NCBI GenBank assembly: GCA_033816765.1
Contig: JAVSIV010000035.1
Span: 1-24,604 of the forward strand
Length of the DNA: 24,604 bases
Direction: 5' to 3'
Source: Nothopassalora personata
Lineage: Eukaryota; Ascomycota; Dothideomycetes; Mycosphaerellales; Mycosphaerellaceae
Under the pieces are notes generated by a model. That model was not told where the DNA came from. It worked only from the letters and a program-made list of their open reading frames with translations, and made no database searches. Position 1 is the first letter of the stretch, and each line of letters opens with the position of its first letter. Below are positions 7,822 through 17,317 of this stretch, one piece after another. The position numbers and the translations under genes were made by a program.

Positions 7822-10643
7822 TCACCTTTGCGGCTGGCAATAGTCCCCTCCCATGAACCATCATCGCAGTTACGGGCAGTGAGCCGCACCTTGCGGGCCC
7901 ACGGACGTCCTAGGATTGTTGGCGAGTTTGGATCCGAGGAGATGAACATGTCCACTTGGCAGTGAACCCCAAATACCCAAACATCCAAATTGCCCACAAC
8001 ACCTTTGAACTGGGCCCGCCCTCCAGCACCTCGAAAGGCAAGCTGAGCACTCGACATTACTGGTAACCCAAACCTATGAGCGTTCCTCTGGCCGATGATA
8101 TTCACCTCGGAACCCTCATTAATTAGGCACCTGATCTGGTTCTTGTTCGTCCCAAATTCCGCTACTACCCAAGGACTAGGGACCATAGCAAAGTTGTCAA
8201 GGACACTAGAGAGCCCGATCTTCTCAACATCCTCATATAGCTCAGCAGCAGGGACCGCACCCTTGGAGCAAAGCATGGTTGAATACACTCCGACATACTG
8301 GGCCTGACCATCTTCGCGGAAGACCTCCTCATTATACTCAGGTTCATCTTCACAGGTGACCACTTGTCCAGTGCGAACCTCAGGGTCCTTTCCTGCAAGA
8401 CGTCGCACTGTAGCGAGCTTCTCCTGAAGAGCGGGGGTGTTAGCAACGCGACCGAAGAGGGCAGCCTCGAACCAGCGACCATATCGAAACCAATCTTGGG
8501 CGTTCACATTGGGAAACGTTGTCTGGAGGATCTGATCAATCCAGTAGATGATACCCTCTTCCTTTGTAACCGGGCCATCACCAGCTGAACCATACTGTCG
8601 GACGTAGTTGTCAATCCTCATAGTCTTGGCATTCTGCATACGCTTCCTTTGTGCGAAGGGGGCGTTCACGGGACCAACAGGCATATCCTTAGGCAGTCCT
8701 TTGTTAGCATCGTTCCCTGGTCTGTTCACTTGGGCATCACTTCCCCTTCCTAGGGTTACCCCGGATTCAGCTGATGACTGAGTTTCGCTCATTTGAGCAC
8801 TGACTTCGTCAATCATTTCAACCTCCTGCTGGTCAATCTCAGCTTGCCGGATCTCCTGTTCCAATTGCAGGCGAACTTTCTCAGCAGCCTCAGCTCGGGC
8901 TCGCAGATCCTGGGCTGAGGACCGGGTCCTCGGGTACGGATTCTTCAGAATACCTACGGGTGCCTTCCCTTTCACTTTGTCAGACTGCACAGGATAGGCA
9001 GATACCTCGTCAAGCTCGCCCAAGTCGGTTGCCTGCTCCGCTTCACTTTCTCCGAATGAGACCCAATATGTCCCAGCAGCCTTCTCCTTTTGGCCAGACC
9101 GCGCGTCCTGAGGGCCATACTCCATTAAATGCCTGAAGTTAGGAGGGGGCTTAGAATGATCAGGAGGCGTGACCTTAGTCACCCCAGCGTAGTCCCTACC
9201 CATCCATTGCTTACGCAGTGCGGGAATCTCATACTGGTTGTCAAACTCGATCGGTCCATAATGTTCTTCGAGCAGAGGGAGCATGCAGAGCAGTTTCGGT
9301 TTGCTGTAGTCCCTCCGAAAGTTGAACTTGGCGGGACGTGGATCGCCTTCTTTCCCTAGATACCACCAGTTGTTCGGGGCGAGGTATACGTAGCCCCGGG
9401 ATATTAAGGACCTCATCGCCCCACAATTGCTGGCCTGGTGCTTCGAACTGCCACAGTTGTAGCAACAACCATCCATCGCTTTGGACTGTTCGCGATTTTG
9501 CGATGGGGGACGCTGCATTGCGTAAACCTGCAGTTCAGTGTCTGGGTCGTGCCTCTCTGGTTGCATAGAGCGTTGATTCTCGCTCGGGTAGAAGGCACCC
9601 GCGTCCGCGACGCGACCGCGCTGGTATGCACGTATGCTCATTTCAGCTACCTTCTGGATTAGGTCATCATCAACAACAGTCCTGGAGGTGGCCTTCTTAA
9701 GCGTGTCAATCTCAGGCTTGAGGCGCGGCATTTGCTTCACGACTGAGCGGTGCAGCTGAGGCAAAGCAAGAGGGAAATCTGTATGCACAGCTTTCCATCC
9801 CTCCTCACCATCTGCGATGCTAGCAGCTTCATCGAGAATCCTCTGAAAGTCCCTGAACTTCTCAGGTTGCTTTGGGTGAAGCCCGCAAGCCTTGTAGACC
9901 GCTTTCGCGACTGCCTCTGGCAATCCCTGAAGGAGAAGGCGACTCCGGGAGCTGTTATCCAAATCCTCAGGTTCAATTAGGTCACTTGAGGATACAAATA
10001 GGCGGATGAATTCCTTCACATCTTGTTCTTCAGGCCTCTTGCCTTGCTGCGCCCTAACAATCTCCTCAAGATATTCCCGACTCCCCAACATCGAGTGGGC
10101 GTCAAACCTTGAGAATTCTGACAAGAACGCCCTCCTGAAACGTGCCTTGCTGGTGAGCCACCCAGGCAGCCTCATGACCACACGCCGGATAGTAATTTCG
10201 CAATTGCGCTCAAACCTGCCCCAGAAATCATCCTTCTTAATGGATGCCCGAGGCGGATACTGGTCCATTAGGTCGCCAAACCGCTCCCAGAACTCAGTAG
10301 CATTGGTGCCATCAAAGAACGGATTCTCAGCACCTCCTGGAGGTGGAAAGCGAGGGCCAGCGTTTTCCATTGCTACTGCCAATCGTCCAAAGAGGGCAGT
10401 TATAGCATCCATTCCAATTGTGCTGTTCATTCCTACACCCATACCCAATTCAGCGGCGCTGGTTCCGCTTCTCCCTTCTTTACTAGATTCAGGTGTTTCC
10501 CCTTCCTCCGATTCCTCCATCCCCTCATGAGGGACAGAATCCCTGTAGACCCCTTCCATTTTCGTGGGGTTCACAGGCTGTTCGTAGCCTCTGCCTATGT
10601 CGGCAAAGGTGCTAAGTTTTTCTGGTGATGCAGCCGTATCCAT
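7731..10643 (-). CDS. gag: Gag-protease polyprotein (copy L)
   Basis: 970 aa, identical to the copy R product. The ATG at 10643 has A at -3 (ACAATGG). Residues ~1-100 are acidic and low-complexity. Residues ~107-285 resemble a retrotransposon Gag capsid region (NPFFDGTNATEFWERF onward). A single CCHC zinc knuckle, C394-x2-C397-x4-H402-x4-C407, should bind RNA. A charged segment at ~575-620 is a likely coiled coil. Residues ~825-925 are retropepsin-like, with LINEGSEVNII at 840-850 and the terminal ILGRPW at 910-915. The usual catalytic Asp position holds Asn842. The ORF ends inside the frameshift stem. It forms virus-like particle proteins and, if active, a maturation protease. Confidence 0.92.
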   Translation of the reverse strand: MDTAASPEKLSTFADIGRGYEQPVNPTKMEGVYRDSVPHEGMEESEEGETPESSKEGRSGTSAAELGMGVGMNSTIGMDAITALFGRLAVAMENAGPRFPPPGGAENPFFDGTNATEFWERFGDLMDQYPPRASIKKDDFWGRFERNCEITIRRVVMRLPGWLTSKARFRRAFLSEFSRFDAHSMLGSREYLEEIVRAQQGKRPEEQDVKEFIRLFVSSSDLIEPEDLDNSSRSRLLLQGLPEAVAKAVYKACGLHPKQPEKFRDFQRILDEAASIADGEEGWKAVHTDFPLALPQLHRSVVKQMPRLKPEIDTLKKATSRTVVDDDLIQKVAEMSIRAYQRGRVADAGAFYPSENQRSMQPERHDPDTELQVYAMQRPPSQNREQSKAMDGCCYNCGSSKHQASNCGAMRSLISRGYVYLAPNNWWYLGKEGDPRPAKFNFRRDYSKPKLLCMLPLLEEHYGPIEFDNQYEIPALRKQWMGRDYAGVTKVTPPDHSKPPPNFRHLMEYGPQDARSGQKEKAAGTYWVSFGESEAEQATDLGELDEVSAYPVQSDKVKGKAPVGILKNPYPRTRSSAQDLRARAEAAEKVRLQLEQEIRQAEIDQQEVEMIDEVSAQMSETQSSAESGVTLGRGSDAQVNRPGNDANKGLPKDMPVGPVNAPFAQRKRMQNAKTMRIDNYVRQYGSAGDGPVTKEEGIIYWIDQILQTTFPNVNAQDWFRYGRWFEAALFGRVANTPALQEKLATVRRLAGKDPEVRTGQVVTCEDEPEYNEEVFREDGQAQYVGVYSTMLCSKGAVPAAELYEDVEKIGLSSVLDNFAMVPSPWVVAEFGTNKNQIRCLINEGSEVNIIGQRNAHRFGLPVMSSAQLAFRGAGGRAQFKGVVGNLDVWVFGVHCQVDMFISSDPNSPTILGRPWARKVRLTARNCDDGSWEGTIASRKGESVMFTALVGSDRCKTLQELLKASGNGMVG

Positions 10644-10695
10644 TGTTGCGTGGTGCTTGCTTCAGAATGTGCTGATACTAGTTGTTGCTTGACAG

Positions 10696-10801
10696 GACCT
10701 TGTGACCGTGATTGTTGCTGAATACCTTGGACCTTGAATGTTTTTCGACCTTAGTCGACCTTGACCGTGAACCTTGGACCTTGAACCGTGATTTTGACCT
10801 T
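10696..10801 (-). repeat. AAGGT(C)/CACGGT short repeats in gag leader (copy L)
   Basis: Read in the transcription direction, AAGGT or AAGGTC occurs eight times, and CACGGT three times, in about 106 bases of the leader just upstream of gag. The equivalent in copy R is 17160-17265. The RIP-mutated copy has an expanded version. This could be a protein- or RNA-binding array, or simply a slippage-prone tract. Confidence 0.7.
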
Positions 10802-10940
10802 ACAAACTGGATGCTGATACGCCACCGGGTGTACACTTGATAACCCCCCTCATTGACCACCAAAATAATGTCTACCAACCACCCTATGTAGGCCTGTCCA
10901 AGTTGTGGTGGTATGGAGCGGTGCTTACGTAAGCAGGGGT

Positions 10941-10978
10941 ATTTGCCGGTCCTGGGACCGGGAAATCAGGTCACGTGA
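10941..10978 (-). promoter_or_regulatory. 26-bp palindrome + 4 bp + TCACGTGA module (gag side, copy L)
   Basis: The palindrome at 10941-10966 is imperfect (two mismatched pairs relative to the perfect version at 3797-3822). TCACGTGA lies at 10971-10978 with the same 4-bp spacing but mirrored order compared with the ORF3-side module. It sits about 300 bases upstream of the gag ATG. Confidence 0.7.
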
Positions 10979-12609
10979 CGAGCAGTGCAGTAGCCAGATA
11001 AAACAAGAGGATTGGCGGACCCTAAACCCCTATGCCCTCTACTCGAGAGGTATGAATTGAACTGTTGCCTTGATGCTACGCTTACAATGCTCAACTGCGC
11101 AATATATATCTCAATAGCCATACCAGGTCCTGCTGGCTTGCCCAAATGTCCAATCAAACCTAAATGAATTTGGGCAAGTTGGACCCAAGGGACCCCCCCC
11201 CCTCCAAACCCAAGGTCAACACAACCCATTAGTCGTCAATAATAGGTAGGCGTAGGCTAGTCTAGGATCTTAGCTATAACCTTTAGGTTAGGATAGCGAC
11301 CGTCCGGGCTAGTAACGTACCTAACAATCTTAAGCTTTTTATATAACTATTAGGATTTGCCTCTAGTAACTACCGTACTAGCTCTCTCTAGGTTAGTAAG
11401 AACTAGATCTAGGGAGACGATGTGCTTAACGACCTATTTCCTTAACCTAGGCTCTACTTCGGCATTCCTATAGTCCTTAGTTAGTCCCTTAATACCGATG
11501 TTATCGAGAAACGGCTTCGCTCGATACGAGATATAATTAAGTAGAATCTTTGTTACCGTACGCACGAACTAAGTAGCTAAATTCGTAGCTCCTTAAGGTA
11601 GAGTCGTGTTACGTACTAGGCTAAGAGGGGTTATAAAGGCTATTAAGTTCCGGTAGGACTTATCTAAAGTAATCTAATTATAACCTAAAAACAGGTCTAT
11701 AAGTAAAGCGACTCGGTAACCGGTAAAATCCTCTAAGAAGCTATCCGTGTCCGGTAGAATGTTAGTATCGCGTATAGTAACCTTATTTAGGAGCATAGCT
11801 AAGTTAATTAACCGATATAGCATATCGCTTCTAGAGGCATTAACCTTCTTTACGACTAGGAACTAGCTATTAGAATATGCCCCTTATAAGTATTCTAGGA
11901 TGTTATTCTTAATCCGGGCTCTAATTATACGTTTAATAATTGCCCTAAGACTTAGGTATAACCGGATAGGGCGTACCTACTATAGCCTATAAGGGACCGT
12001 ATTAATCTTCTAAGGTAGCATAACGTCGTGCCTAATTTACCTTATGTAACTAAAATCCTAAGTAAGGACTGCCTCCCGGTTATAGAGCATCTTATCGAAT
12101 AAGGCCCTTTCTATTAGTAATAGCTTAATGCTAACCTTAATTAAGGTAAGTCGTTCTAGAGTAATCCGGCTACCTCGCTTAATACTTAAGAATTTCTTAG
12201 TTAAGTACTTCCTATCGAACGGACCTTGTCCTTTAGGCATCTTAGATTCTAGGTATAGTACCCTACGCTTCAATTCTATATCTCCCTTAACTCGTGATTC
12301 TAGGCGTTCGTAAACGCTCGCGTCTACTAGCTTCTTCTTATCCGCCTTACGCTTATACATCGTAAAGACCTACGGCATCCTAATATTAGCTATATGTCGG
12401 CCTACTTATTACTTCCGTACCTAAGCATTTAATATAGATTGCCTTAGGATCTCGGAGGGCTAATCCCCTTAAACTAAATAAACGTTAGTAATAGAATCTC
12501 CCTCGAACGCGCCTATTCCAGTTTCTATAACTCGTTCCTTTATTCTAGTAGTCCTAAGCAATCCTAATAAGTAAGCTAAATGGTTGCTAGGCGTTAGAGC
12601 CTTACCGGG

Positions 12610-12651
12610 TTCCTATAGATACGTCGTGTCTTCCTATAGATACGTTGTGTC
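12610..12651. repeat. 21-bp tandem duplication within copy M
   Basis: Units 12610-12630 and 12631-12651 differ at one base; copies L and R have a single unit here. Both units carry the same TpA changes, so the duplication probably arose after most of the RIP mutations. Confidence 0.8.
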
Positions 12652-12681
12652 GTAGTCGTATCCGTTTTCCTTACTATAGCT

Positions 12682-12707
12682 ATTTACCGGTCCCGGGACC
12701 GGTAAAT
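12682..12707. repeat. 26-bp palindrome in the pol remnant (copy M)
   Basis: A perfect palindrome with core ACCGGTCCCGGGACCGGT and ATTT/AAAT ends. It corresponds to 7615-7640 in copy L, which has one mismatched pair. The perfect form contains no CpA or TpG, so it is not itself a RIP target. Confidence 0.8.
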
Positions 12708-12777
12708 TAAAGTCCGAGGTTTCTCCGAGATAGTACGAGAACCTTACCGATTTTATTAAATCCGGCTTTAGTAAGTT

Positions 12778-12819
12778 GGTAGGTTAAGCGTCGTAACTTA
12801 ACCTACCCTTCTATTTCCC
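12778..12819 (-). promoter_or_regulatory. Frameshift signal remnant (copy M)
   Basis: The GGGAAAT heptamer (12819-12813), 5-nt spacer and an 11-bp perfect stem (12807-12797 with 12788-12778) are still visible. Both arms of the stem carry matching TpA changes, so pairing is intact. The heptamer has no CpA, so its survival is not informative. The gag stop inside the stem is now TAA. Confidence 0.7.
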
Positions 12820-15710
12820 GACGCTTTTAATAGTTCTTAAAGGGTCTTATACCTATCCGAGCTAACTAGGGTAGTAAATATAACACTTTCACCTTTACGG
12901 CTAGTAATAGTCTCCTCCTATAAACTATTATCGCAGTTACGGGTAGTAAGCCGCACCTTACGGGCCTACGGACGTCCTAGGATTGTTAGTAAGTTTAGAT
13001 CCGAGGAGATAAACATGTCTACTTAGTAGTAAACCCTAAATACCTAAATATCTAAATTGCCTATAATACCTTTAAACTAGGCCCGCCCTCTAGTACCTCG
13101 AAAGGTAAGCTAAGTACTCGACATTACTAGTAACCTAAACCTATAAGCGTTCCTCTAGCCGATAATATTTACCTCGGAACCCTTATTAAATAGGTACCTA
13201 ATCTAGTTCTTATTTATCCTAAACTCCGCTACTACCTAAGGACTAGGGACTATAGTAAAGTTGTTAAGGATACTAGAGAGCCCGATTTTCTTAACGCCCT
13301 TATATAGCTTAGTAGTAGGGACCGCACCCTTAGAGTAAAGTATAGTTAAATATACTCCGACATACTAGGCCTAACTATCTTCGCGGAAGACCTCCTTATT
13401 ATACTTAGGTTTATCTTTATAGGTAACTACTTATCTAGTACGAACCTTAGGGTTCTTTCCTATAAGACGTCGTACTATAGCGAGCTTCTCCTAAAGAGCG
13501 GGGGTGTTAGTAACGCTACTAAAGAGGGTAGCCTTAAACTAGCGACTATATCGAAACTAATCTTAGGCGTTTACATTAGGAAACGTTATCTAGAGGATCT
13601 AATTAATCTAGTAGATAATACCCTCTTCTTTTATAACCGGACTATTACTAGCTAAACTATATTGTCGGACGTAGTTATTAATCCTTATAGTCTTAGCATT
13701 CTATATACGCTTCCTTTATGCGAAGGGGGCGTTTACGGGACTAATAGACATATCCTTAGGCAGTCCTTTATTAGCATCGTTCCCTAATCTATTTACTTAG
13801 GCATTATTTCTCCTTCCTAGGGTTACCCCGGATTTAGCTAATAATTAAGTTTCGCTTATTTAAGCACTAGCTTCATTAATCATTTCAACCTCCTACTAGT
13901 TAATCTTAGCTTACCGGATCTCCTATTCCAATTATAGGCGAACTTTCTTAGTAGCCTTAGCTCGGGCTCGTAGATCCTAGGCTAAGGACCGGGTCCTCGG
14001 GTACGGATTCTTTAGAATGCCTACGGGTGCCTTCCCTTTCACTTTGTTAGACTATATAGGATAGGTAGATACCTCGTTAAGCTCGCCTAAGTCGACCGCC
14101 TACTCCACTTCACTTTCTCCGAATAAGACCTAATATGTACTAGTAGCCTTCTCTATTTAGCTAGACCGTACGTCCTAAGGGCTATACTCTATTAAATGCC
14201 TAAAGTTAGGAGGGGGCTTAGAATAATTAGGAGGCGTGACCTTTATTACCCTAGTATAGTCCCTACCTATCTATTACTTACGTAGTGCGGGAATCTTATA
14301 CTAGTTATTAAACTCGATCGGCCTATAATATTCTTCGAGTAGAGGGAGCATATAGAGCAGTTTCGGTTTACTATAGTCCCTCCGAAAGTTGAACTTAGTA
14401 GGACGCGGATCGCCTTCTTTCCCTAGATACTACTAGTTATTCGGGGCGAGGTGTACGTAGCCCCGAGATATTAAGGACCTTATCGCCCTATAGTTACTAG
14501 CCTAGTGCTTCGAACTACTATAGTTATAGTAACAACTATCTATCGCTTTAGACTATTCGCAATTCTACGATAGGGGACGCTACATTACGTAAACCTATAG
14601 TTTAGTATCTAGGTCGTACCTCTCCGGTTATATAGAGCGTTAATTCTCGCTCGGGTAGAAGGTACCCGCGTCCGCGACGCGACTACGCTAGTATGTACGT
14701 ATACTCATTTTAGCTACCTTCTAGATAAGGTTATTATTAACAACAGTCCTAGAAGTAGCCTTCTTAAGCGTATTAATCTTAGGCTTAAGGCGCGGCATTT
14801 ACTTTACGACTAAGCGGTGTAGCTAAGGTAAAGTAAGAGGGAAATCTATATATATAGCTTTCTATCCCTCCTTACTATCTACGATACTAGCAGCTTTATC
14901 GAGGATCCTCTAAAAGTCCCTAAACTTCTTAGGTTACTTTAGGTAAAGCCCGTAAGCCTTATAGACCGCTTTCGCGACTCCCTCTAGTAATCCCTAAAGG
15001 AGGAGGCGACTCCGGGAGCTATTATCTAAATCCTTAGGTTCAATTAGGTCACTTAAGGATATAAATAGGCGGATGAATTCCTTTACATCTTATTCTTTAG
15101 GCCTCTTGCCTTACTACGCCCTAACAATCTCCTTAAGATATTCCCGACTCCCTAACATCGAGTAGGCGTTAAACCTTAAGAACTCTAATAAGAACGCCCT
15201 CCTAAAACGTGCCTTATTAGTAAGTCACCTAGGCAGCCTCATAACTATGCGCCAGATAGTAGTTTCGTAATTGCGTTTAAACCTACCCTAGAAATTATCC
15301 TTCTTAATAGATACCCGAGGCGGATACTAGTCTATTAGGTCGCTAAACCGCTCCTAGAACTTAGTAGCATTAGTGCTATTAAAGAACGGATTCTTAGCAC
15401 CTCCTAGAGGTAGAAAGCGAGGGCTAGCGTTTTCTATTACTACTACTAATCGTCTAAAGAGGGTAGTTATAGTATCTATTCCAATTGTACTATTCGTTCC
15501 TACACCTATACCTAATTTAGCGGCGCTAGTTCCACTTCTCCCTTCCTTACTAGATTTAGGTGTTTCCCCTTCCTCCGATTCCTCTATCCCCTTATAAGAG
15601 ACAGAATCCCTATAGACCCCTTCTATTTTCGTAGGGTTCATAGGCTGTTCGTAGCCTCTACCTATGTCGGTAAAGGTGCTAAGTTGTTCTAGTAATGTAG
15701 CCGTATCTAT
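12798..15710 (-). pseudogene. gag: RIP-inactivated gag-protease (copy M)
   Basis: Full-length match to the 970-codon gag-pro ORF, but with many stops. The start codon has become ATA (15708-15710). A segment at 15354-15641 keeps 95 codons of the acidic N-terminal and early capsid region. The codon at the protease active-site position is AAT (Asn) here too, as in the intact copies. Confidence 0.9.
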
Positions 15711-15835
15711 TGTTACGTAGTACTTACTTTAGAATGTACTAATACTAATTGTTACTTAATAGGACCTTATAACCGTAATTATTGCTCAATACCTTAGACC
15801 TTAAGTGTTTTCGACCTTAGTCGACCTTAACCGTG

Positions 15836-15900
15836 AACCTTAACCTTAAACCTTAACCTTAAACCTTAACCTTAAGTAATAACCTTAACCGTGAACCTTA
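15836..15900. repeat. Expanded ACCTTAA units in copy M leader
   Basis: AACCTTAA-like units repeat about seven times. They correspond to the AAGGTC repeats of copies L and R after C-to-T change at CpA, with additional copies. They are not telomeric repeats, since the CCCTAA unit is absent. Confidence 0.75.
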
Positions 15901-16065
15901 GACCTTAAACTGTGATTTTAACCTTATAAACTAGATACTAATACGCTACCGGGTATACACTTAATACCCCCCCCTTATTAACTACTAAAATAATGTCTAC
16001 TAACTACCCTATGTAGGCCTATCCGAGTTATGGTAGTGTGGAGCGGCGCTTATGTAAGTAGAGGT

Positions 16066-16103
16066 ATTTACTAGTCCCGGGACCGTGAAATTAGGTCACG
16101 TGA
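16066..16103 (-). promoter_or_regulatory. Palindrome + TCACGTGA module remnant (copy M)
   Basis: A degraded 26-bp palindrome at 16066-16091 is followed after 4 bp by an intact TCACGTGA at 16096-16103. TCACGTGA contains one CpA and one TpG and neither is mutated, although most such sites nearby are. Confidence 0.65.
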
Positions 16104-16383
16104 CGAGTAGCGCAGTAGCCGGATAAAACAAGAGGATTAGCGGACCTAAACCCCTATACCCTCTACTCGAGAGGTATAAATTGAATTGTTACCTTAATAC
16201 TACGCTTATAATGCTTAACTACGTAGTATATATCTTAATAGCTATACTAGTCCCGCTAGCTTACCTAAATGTCTAATTAAACCTAAATGAAATAGGGGCA
16301 AGTTAGACCTAAGGAACCCTCCCTCTAAACCTAAGGTTAACATAACTAAACCTAAGGTTAACACAACTAATTAGTCGTTAATA

Positions 16384-16721
16384 CTATAAGGGAGCTTTGC
16401 TTTCCTCGTTATAATCTCCGCCCGCGCCTTTCGCCTAGCCGGATAGCTTTCGCTAAAGGCCGTGTATGCGTAGCTATAGTTAGCGCATTACTATGTATTA
16501 GTTAAGTAGTCTTTTATTCCGTAATGCCTACTAGCGCATTTCCCGCATCGTGTTATCGCCGTATAACGGGCTCTATTATAATTATATTAGAGGTAATTGA
16601 AGTACTATAATAGACGACACTACCCGTGAAATAGTTTACCGTTAAGTATCCTTCCTTCCTATAGTAGCCTAAAGTCGATAACGGTGTTCGCGTCTTCCGG
16701 GTAGAGATAGTGTATAACTAT
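16384..16721. other. TpA-rich DNA between copies M and R, no recognised content
   Basis: 338 bases without similarity to any other part of the window and without a convincing ORF on either strand. TpA is frequent and CpG is retained, as in copy M, so it was probably also hit by RIP and may belong to another old repeat. Copy R begins at its right edge. The last four bases (CTAT) also precede the terminus of copy L, so the boundary is uncertain by up to 4 bp. Confidence 0.6.
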
Positions 16722-16982
16722 TATTGACGACTAATGGGTTGTGTTGACCTTGGGTTTGGAGGGGGGGGTCCCTTGGGTCCAACTTGCCCAAATTCATTTA
16801 GGTTTGATTGGACATTTGGGCAAGCCAGCAGGACCTGGTATGGCTATTGAGATATATATTGCGCAGTTGAGCATTGTAAGCGTAGCATCAAGGCAACAAT
16901 TCAATTCATACCTCTCGAGTAGAGGGCATAGGGGTTTAGGGTCCGCCAATCCTCTTGTTTTATCTGGCTACTGCACTGCTCG

Positions 16983-17020
16983 TCACGTGACCTGATTTCC
17001 CGGTCCCAGGACCGGCAAAT
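16983..17020 (+). promoter_or_regulatory. TCACGTGA + 4 bp + 26-bp palindrome module (gag side, copy R)
   Basis: TCACGTGA at 16983-16990 and an imperfect palindrome at 16995-17020, mismatched at pairs 5/22 and 13/14. The mirrored partner lies at 24139-24176, so the two modules bracket the gag-pol unit as an inverted pair. Confidence 0.7.
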
Positions 17021-17159
17021 ACCCCTGCTTACGTAAGCACCGCTCCATACCACCACAACTTGGACAGGCCTACATAGGGTGGTTGGTAGACATTATTTTG
17101 GTGGTCAATGAGGGGGGTTATCAAGTGTACACCCGGTGGCGTATCAGCATCCAGTTTGT

Positions 17160-17265
17160 AAGGTCAAAATCACGGTTCAAGGTCCAAGGTTCACGGTCAA
17201 GGTCGACTAAGGTCGAAAAACATTCAAGGTCCAAGGTATTCAGCAACAATCACGGTCACAAGGTC
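17160..17265 (+). repeat. AAGGT(C)/CACGGT repeats in gag leader (copy R)
   Basis: AAGGT(C) starts at 17160, 17179, 17186, 17199, 17209, 17226, 17233 and 17260. CACGGT units are interspersed. The tract lies 50-160 nt upstream of the gag ATG, so it is probably in the transcribed leader. Confidence 0.75.
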
Positions 17266-17317
17266 CTGTCAAGCAACAACTAGTATCAGCACATTCTGAA
17301 GCAAGCACCACGCAACA

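Larger units (their letters stand above)
1..11241 (-). mobile_element. Ty3/gypsy-type retroelement, copy L (3' end outside window)
   Basis: One element copy transcribed right to left: 5' region, gag-pro, pol, an intergenic promoter region, then ORF3. The 5' boundary at 11241 is where similarity to copies M (16383) and R (16722) stops; in element orientation all three begin TATT(G/A)ACGAC. The base just outside belongs to the pol gene of the older copy M, so copy L looks inserted into it in the same orientation. No 3' boundary or LTR was found down to position 1, so the element is probably longer than 11 kb. The part from 3357 on is mirrored by copy R. Pol domain order RT-RNase H-integrase places it in the Ty3/gypsy (Metaviridae) group. 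Assigning ORF3 and the DNA below 3357 to the element is inference. Confidence 0.8.
10644..11241 (-). promoter_or_regulatory. 5' region of copy L: promoter and gag leader
   Basis: This non-coding stretch runs from the element's 5' terminus to the gag ATG. It contains a C10 run at 11193-11202 (G8 in copy R), a TATATAT stretch at 11102-11108, the TCACGTGA/palindrome module at 10941-10978, a perfect GCTTACGTAAGC palindrome at 10923-10934, and an AAGGTC-rich leader at 10696-10801. Its start lacks the TG dinucleotide typical of an LTR. It may still be all or part of a 5' LTR, but no second copy of it is present downstream of pol. Confidence 0.6.
11242..12888 (-). pseudogene. pol: RIP-inactivated pol fragment (copy M)
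   Basis: It corresponds to pol residues 1 to ~530 and ends within the RT region before RNase H; integrase is absent. Many stops come from TGG/CAG/CAA-type changes. One segment, 12058-12360, remains open for 100 codons and is recognisable as the pre-RT region (MYKRKADKKK start). A 21-bp tandem duplication lies at 12610-12651. The break at 11242 coincides with the 5' end of copy L, so the rest of this gene should lie beyond the left edge of the window. Confidence 0.9.
11242..16383 (-). mobile_element. RIP-mutated, truncated retroelement (copy M)
   Basis: Base-by-base comparison with copy L shows the same order (5' region, gag, first ~530 codons of pol) with pervasive CpA-to-TpA and TpG-to-TpA changes. 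CpG sites are largely kept. In a 60-base stretch aligned to 7321-7380, seven of eight TpG sites became TpA and only one other change is present. The 5' end at 16383 matches the terminus of copies L and R. The 3' side stops at 11242, opposite position 6196 of copy L, where copy L begins. Confidence 0.92.
15711..16383 (-). other. RIP-mutated 5' region of copy M
   Basis: It aligns with 10644-11241 but is about 75 bp longer. The extra length comes mainly from expansion of the leader repeats into CCTTAA-type units (15836-15900) and from a ~21-bp duplication near the 5' end (about 16326-16370). The 26-bp palindrome (16066-16091) and TCACGTGA (16096-16103) remain recognisable at the same 4-bp spacing. 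There is no coding sequence. Confidence 0.8.
16722..17317 (+). promoter_or_regulatory. 5' region of copy R: promoter and gag leader
   Basis: It mirrors 10644-11241. Contents in order: G8 run, TATATAT stretch at 16853-16859 (a possible TATA box, which would give a leader of roughly 430 nt), CCAAT at 16946-16950, TCACGTGA/palindrome module at 16983-17020, GCTTACGTAAGC palindrome at 17027-17038, and the AAGGTC repeats at 17160-17265. Short open frames here are not convincing. Transcription start and tRNA primer-binding site could not be assigned. Confidence 0.6.

Noticed and set aside
11193..11202. C10 versus G8 difference between copies as a real polymorphism
   Set aside because: Homopolymer length is error-prone in sequencing, so it cannot be used as evidence of divergence between the copies.
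15836..15900. Telomere-like CCTTAA repeats
   Set aside because: The unit differs from CCCTAA and is explained by RIP change of the AAGGTC leader repeats.
16741..16995. 84-87 codon frames in the 5' region of copies R and L
   Set aside because: Composition does not look coding, the two copies differ in frame because of the homopolymer length, and the RIP-mutated copy gives no support.
17130..17160. Primer-binding site candidate beginning TGGCGTATCAGC
   Set aside because: I could not match it to a specific tRNA 3' end, and without LTR boundaries its position is not constrained.
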